64,000 nt of DNA from Ignavibacteriales bacterium UBA1304 (lineage in GTDB: Bacteria > Bacteroidota > Ignavibacteria > Ignavibacteriales > Ignavibacteriaceae): positions 45,592 to 109,591 of the forward strand of contig DBTY01000009.1 of NCBI GenBank assembly GCA_002307295.1. The letters run 5' to 3'. Shown here one piece after another: positions 60,590 through 64,000 of this stretch. Under the pieces are notes generated by a model. It was not told where the DNA came from. It searched no databases and saw nothing but the letters and a program-made list of their open reading frames with translations. Position 1 is the stretch's first letter. Each line of letters begins with the position of its first letter. The position numbers and the translations under genes were made by a program.

Positions 60590-60951
60590 CAGTTATTCCT
60601 TTTATTTTTTTGTGAGCGACTAATATTTTATTCGTTACGACTGAAATTTATTTCCAAACTCTGATAGCCTGTTAAGCTTATTTGAATTCTGCGTTTTATC
60701 CGTTAGCCTTATTTTTATCCTAAACAGCGGTTTACGCATAAAAATAATTATTATACACTAATAAATATCACTTTTATTTTTGTTACACAAGGCATTAAAT
60801 GTTCCAAACATATCGGCAGTATTTTTCCGGAGTCCTGTATAACCGCAATTTGGTTCAGCGGAACTATTAATTGATAAACGGTTTTTTTAGAATTATTTTT
60901 TAATTTATGTTGTAAATTGTATTCAACCAAATTAATAAAGGAATATAATTA
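60590..60951. other. Divergent intergenic region
   Basis: These 362 AT-rich bases lie between the PEGA lipoprotein gene (minus) and the ABC transporter (plus). No gene, tRNA or strong hairpin was found. It should hold promoters for both, but none could be named with confidence; an AAAGGAA ribosome-binding sequence precedes the ABC ATG. Confidence 0.6.
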
Positions 60952-61887
60952 ATGCACGCATTGGAAGTCCGTAATTTATGCAAGGCATTTGGAGCGCTAA
61001 AAGCTGTTGACGATATTTCGTTTTCTGTTCCGGAAGGTTCAATCTTTGGCCTGATCGGCAGAAATGGAGCCGGGAAAACCACTACAATAAGAATGATGAT
61101 GAATATCTATCTTCCCGATAGCGGCTCTGTTACTTTGAGGGGTTCTGAAATTGGACCGGATTTTAAAGATAAAGTTGGTTATCTCCCCGAAGAAAGAGGC
61201 CTTTATAAAAAAATGACCGTATGGGATACGCTTTTGTTTTTTGCCGAACTTAAAGGCAAAGCCGATAAAGACATTAAGAATAAAGCTATGGAATATCTGG
61301 AAAAATTCCAGCTTGCAAACAGACGCAACACAAAGGTTGAAGAACTTTCTAAAGGCAACCAGCAAAAAGTTCAGTTTATTGCCACTGTTCTGCACGACCC
61401 GGAATTTATTATTTTAGACGAGCCTTTCTCCGGATTAGATCCAATTAATACTAATATTCTAAAGGAAATAATTCTTAGCCTTAAACGAGCCGGCAAAGTA
61501 ATTATTTTTTCTACCCACTTAATGGATTTTGCGGAAAAATTGTGCGACCATATCGCAATGATTCATCAGGGTAAAATTATCTTGAGCGGCTCGCTTAAGG
61601 AAATAAAATCCAACTATGGACAGAAAAACATCTCGCTCGTTCACGATGGCGATATCTCTTTTCTTAAAAATGATCCGTTTGTGGAAAAAGTCGACGACTT
61701 TGGGAATTATTCCGGTATTAAAATTACCGATCCTTCCAAAGCCCAGGCTCTACTTAAAACCCTTATTGAGCATAATATTATAATTAAAAAATTTGACGCG
61801 AATGATATCTCGCTTCATGATGTTTTTATTGAACTTGCCGGAAACGATGATGAAACTGAAAATAATAACGGAGCGCTAAATGTTTAA
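60952..61887 (+). CDS. NatA-like ABC transporter ATP-binding protein
   Basis: A 311-residue ATPase. Walker A GRNGAGKTT is at residues 36-44, the signature LSKGNQQKVQF near 130, Walker B FIILDEPFSGLDP near 150 and the H-loop STHLMDFAEKLCDHIA near 185. The C-terminal 90 residues are a DUF4162-type tail. It overlaps its permease by eight bases. Such NatA/NatB-type exporters move sodium, drugs or other small molecules; the substrate is unknown. Confidence 0.94.
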   Translation: MHALEVRNLCKAFGALKAVDDISFSVPEGSIFGLIGRNGAGKTTTIRMMMNIYLPDSGSVTLRGSEIGPDFKDKVGYLPEERGLYKKMTVWDTLLFFAELKGKADKDIKNKAMEYLEKFQLANRRNTKVEELSKGNQQKVQFIATVLHDPEFIILDEPFSGLDPINTNILKEIILSLKRAGKVIIFSTHLMDFAEKLCDHIAMIHQGKIILSGSLKEIKSNYGQKNISLVHDGDISFLKNDPFVEKVDDFGNYSGIKITDPSKAQALLKTLIEHNIIIKKFDANDISLHDVFIELAGNDDETENNNGALNV

Positions 61888-63148
61888 TAAAAAAACTTTA
61901 ACTATTATTAAACGGGAGCTAAAAGAGAAACTCTTTTCTAAAAATTTCATTATTATGACGCTTCTTATCCCCGTTTTAATGTTCGGCGTTCTTGGTCTTC
62001 AAACTTTTCTTATAAATTATAACAGCGATAAATCTGCCAATATAAGAATTGTTACAGAGTCGTCCGATCTTACTGCAAATCTTATAACCGAATTACAGCA
62101 GAAAAATTTTGTTAAGAATAAAAGCTATAATATCAGCTGCGAAACAATTAACAAAAACGATTTTGCAAATTATCTGAAAGCTCACAAAAAAGAATTAGAG
62201 GCCGAAAAGCTAACGGGTTTAATCTTTATCTCAGATTCTGCAAAAGCTACTAAAAAAATCGGATATTATTCTAAAAATCCAAATGACAACGCCGTATTTA
62301 ATAAGCTAAAAAGCCCTATTAATAAAGTCCTTATAGCTCAATATTTTGAAGGGAAGCAGCTTTCTGAAAAAGACATCGCTTACGCAAAAGAAAGCGTCGA
62401 TTTCAACGCGTTCAGAGTTACTTCTGGAGATAAAGTGGAAAAAGAGGGATACGGAAACAGAATTGTTTCGTTCCTGTTTACATTTCTGCTTTACATGAGT
62501 ATGATTTTTGCGGGCACAATGATGATGCGTTCTGTTATTCAGGAAAAAACTAACAGAATTGTCGAAATACTCCTTTCATCCATTAACGCAAAAGACCTTA
62601 TGACCGGAAAGATTCTCGGCGCGGCAATTACCAGTTTTTTCCAAATGGCTATCTGGATTTCGCCTCTAATCATCCTCCTTTCCACGTCAATTTTTATGCT
62701 GCCGCCTGAATTTGTTATGCAAATTGATATGATTCAGATTTTATACTTCATGCTTAACTTTGCAATTGGTTCAATCACCTTTTTAGGTTTGTTTGGAGCG
62801 GTAGGCGCAATTTTCGATAACGAACAGGATGCGCAATCCGGGATTGGCCCGGTGATGGTTCTTATAATAATCCCGTTCTTTATTGCTATAGGAATGCAGG
62901 ATAAGGCAGATAACCAAATCTCGACTATATCTTCTATGCTGCCGTTTGCTTCAATAATAGTAATGCCTGCCAGAATGACTCTTTTTGCCGTTCCTTTGTG
63001 GGAAGTTTTAACGTCTATTGTTGTAAACGCAGCTACAATGTTCGCTATGTTTGCCATATCCGGTAAAATTTATAGAATTGGCATATTACAGACTGGCAAA
63101 AAGCCGAAGTGGTCGGAAGTTGTTAAGTGGCTAAGATATGATAATTAA
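61880..63148 (+). CDS. NatB-like ABC exporter permease
   Basis: A 422-residue integral membrane protein. One N-terminal helix (NFIIMTLLIPVLMFGVLGLQ), a large extracytoplasmic domain of about 165 residues, then a cluster of five or more helices (FLFTFLLYMSMIFAGTMMM to the C-terminus) with the family motif RSVIQEKTNRIVEILLSSIN. This matches the ABC-2/NatB type. It forms the exporter with the overlapping ATPase. Confidence 0.93.
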   Translation: MFNKKTLTIIKRELKEKLFSKNFIIMTLLIPVLMFGVLGLQTFLINYNSDKSANIRIVTESSDLTANLITELQQKNFVKNKSYNISCETINKNDFANYLKAHKKELEAEKLTGLIFISDSAKATKKIGYYSKNPNDNAVFNKLKSPINKVLIAQYFEGKQLSEKDIAYAKESVDFNAFRVTSGDKVEKEGYGNRIVSFLFTFLLYMSMIFAGTMMMRSVIQEKTNRIVEILLSSINAKDLMTGKILGAAITSFFQMAIWISPLIILLSTSIFMLPPEFVMQIDMIQILYFMLNFAIGSITFLGLFGAVGAIFDNEQDAQSGIGPVMVLIIIPFFIAIGMQDKADNQISTISSMLPFASIIVMPARMTLFAVPLWEVLTSIVVNAATMFAMFAISGKIYRIGILQTGKKPKWSEVVKWLRYDN

Positions 63149-63194
63149 CCCCCACATATTAAACAGTTCGGCATATATAACACAAGGAGCAATC

Positions 63195-63263
63195 GTCATT
63201 CCCGCGAAAGCGGGAATCTCCAGCTAATGTTGCGCTTTAGATACCTGCTTCCGCAGGTATGAC
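63195..63263. repeat. Small palindromic repeat element (two hairpins)
   Basis: Two 20-base hairpins, ATTCCCGCGAAAGCGGGAAT (63,198-63,217) and ATACCTGCTTCCGCAGGTAT (63,241-63,260), each with an 8-base perfect stem, sit 23 bases apart. The outer edges GTCAT and ATGAC are inverted repeats. This is the form of a short MITE or dispersed palindromic element, and the first hairpin is like elements known in many bacteria. Only one copy is in the window. Confidence 0.75.
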
Positions 63264-63300
63264 ATATTATATAAAAGTCTAATTTTAACTTAAAATAAAC

Positions 63301-63343
63301 AAGAGGCTGCCTCATTTGTTAAAAACATTCGAGTCAGCCTCTT
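63301..63343. terminator. Bidirectional terminator hairpin
   Basis: AAGAGGCTGCCTC pairs with GAGTCAGCCTCTT with one mismatch in a 13-base stem around a 17-base loop. T-rich stretches follow in both directions. It lies between the end of the ABC exporter (plus) and the end of the unknown gene at 63,347 (minus). Confidence 0.8.
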
Positions 63344-63346
63344 TAA

Positions 63347-63838
63347 TTATTCATCTAATTTACCAGGGAAAAATCCAAGCAAAACCGACATCAGAGTAGC
63401 GTCAAATTTAGGGCATCCGTCAATTGGTTTTCCGTCAGTCCCCACATATGAGTTTCCTTCTTCGGTAAAGAAATGCTCTTCTTTTAATAAATCTAATTCA
63501 ACGCCAAGATTGTTAAAATCCGGTTCTTTTACTTCATACTTTTGTTCAGTTAAGAAATTCTTAACCTTGTCTTTTAGTTCCAAGTGATTTTCATACCATA
63601 CTTTGATAATGGCGCGCGCCATTAAATGATTTTCTTTGCAATCAATCCGGATTCTTCTTAACTGAAGAGCCGCAGGGACTTTTTCTATACTTCTGAAACC
63701 TGGGAAAAAGCTGGATAAATTCGTCTTATAGTAAGACAATAATTCTTTTTTATTATTCCCGAAAGAAAAATCGATTATATTCTTTAGGTCTTCATCCGGA
63801 ACTTCATGGCAGATTTCTATAAAAGTGTTTGTACGCAT
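63347..63838 (-). CDS. Unknown 163-residue protein
   Basis: A 163-residue cytoplasmic protein with ATG start. The N-terminus has IEICHEVPDEDLKNIIDF, the middle a basic LQLRRIRIDCKENHLMARAI region and the C-terminus a helical VKNFLTEQKYEVKEPDF followed by a Gly/Pro-rich PIDGCPKFDATLMSVLLGFF tail. I do not recognise a family. No membrane segment, signal or metal motif. It is not tied to a neighbour; the upstream region to the window end (162 bases) shows no other gene. Confidence 0.7.
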   Translation of the reverse strand: MRTNTFIEICHEVPDEDLKNIIDFSFGNNKKELLSYYKTNLSSFFPGFRSIEKVPAALQLRRIRIDCKENHLMARAIIKVWYENHLELKDKVKNFLTEQKYEVKEPDFNNLGVELDLLKEEHFFTEEGNSYVGTDGKPIDGCPKFDATLMSVLLGFFPGKLDE

Positions 63839-64000
63839 ATTACCTGATTTGTTGTTAATAAATTACCGAGTTTAATACTTTTTTTAAATTATAGCCTAAA
63901 ATATAAAATATATTTTTGTCTTTAGCATTGTCTTTTGAAGATTTTATCTTTTTTTTGATAATTTTAATGATCAGATTCACAGCTGTCCAAAATAAAACAG

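Noticed and set aside
60851..60870. CCGC...GCGG inverted repeat upstream of the ABC exporter.
   Set aside because: Only four paired bases; no operator or riboswitch structure supported.
62734..63057. A 107-residue minus-strand frame opposite the ABC permease.
   Set aside because: Reverse-complement shadow of the membrane helices; hydrophobic only by complement.
1..64000. CRISPR arrays, tRNA or rRNA genes, prophage or insertion sequences.
   Set aside because: No regularly spaced repeats, cloverleaf, rRNA core sequence, transposase or integrase was found in any intergenic region.

Overview
The window is AT-rich bacterial chromosome and almost completely coding. From base 1 to about 56,000 nearly every gene is on the minus strand. 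The DNA points to a diderm, flagellated, anaerobe-like member of the FCB superphylum, most likely Ignavibacteriota or a close relative. Reasons: three secreted proteins end in the NYPNPFNP-type type IX secretion sorting domain common in Ignavibacteria and Kryptonia; FlgH and FlgI (L and P rings) imply an outer membrane; several lipoproteins and FCB-type surface modules are present. The lineage call is inference and no 16S gene is present.

Layout. 1-6,400: a secreted beta-helix protein (cut by the window edge), a TPM-domain protein overlapping phosphoglycerate mutase, a geranylgeranyl-reductase-like flavoprotein overlapping a ferredoxin, a heptosyltransferase-like GT9 and a LOG-family protein. 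6,400-11,000: a signalling block with a two-receiver PP2C phosphatase, a STAS protein, a sigma-54 NtrC-type regulator and a PAS histidine kinase. 11,100-18,000: an orphan MazF/PemK protein overlapping hslU, then hslV, a SurA-like double parvulin, a membrane methyltransferase-fold protein, rpoN and a DUF3109 protein. 18,000-19,500: a secreted GH5 mannanase-like enzyme.

19,500-50,700 is one long flagellar supercluster, read from right to left: fliL-M-N-O-P-Q-R, flhB-A-F-G, a small membrane protein, a FliA-like sigma factor, two HDOD proteins, a degenerate histidine kinase, an unknown membrane protein, a FliK-like protein, an FlhB-C-like protein, flgF-G-A-H-I-J-N-K-L, stator pair 1 (motA/motB, strongly overlapping), fliW, csrA, a REC-HPt protein, stator pair 2 (motA/motB), and a phosphorelay set (REC, REC-DHp, an unknown protein, a triple-PAS kinase). 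The flagellin, hook, rod (flgB, flgC, fliE), MS/C-ring (fliF, fliG), ATPase (fliH, fliI, fliJ) and chemotaxis genes are not here and must lie elsewhere.

51,000-56,000 holds a surface set: a sorted two-repeat protein, a TPR/outer-membrane-barrel protein and two lipoproteins, one of which shares the repeat module. 56,100-64,000 is mixed: a thioesterase, a Tat-exported DUF362 protein with a membrane polyferredoxin, a dCMP deaminase, a PEGA lipoprotein, a NatAB-like ABC exporter, a small palindromic repeat element and an unknown gene.

The most notable points are: a FliA-like sigma factor lacking its sigma-3 domain; a pseudo-histidine kinase inside the flagellar operon; two different stators embedded with REC, REC-HPt and REC-DHp proteins; a 145-base motA/motB coding overlap; an FlgH with no lipidation cysteine; a MazF-like gene coupled to hslU; and a sigma-54-like promoter before fliL. 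No tRNA, rRNA, CRISPR array, insertion sequence or prophage was seen.
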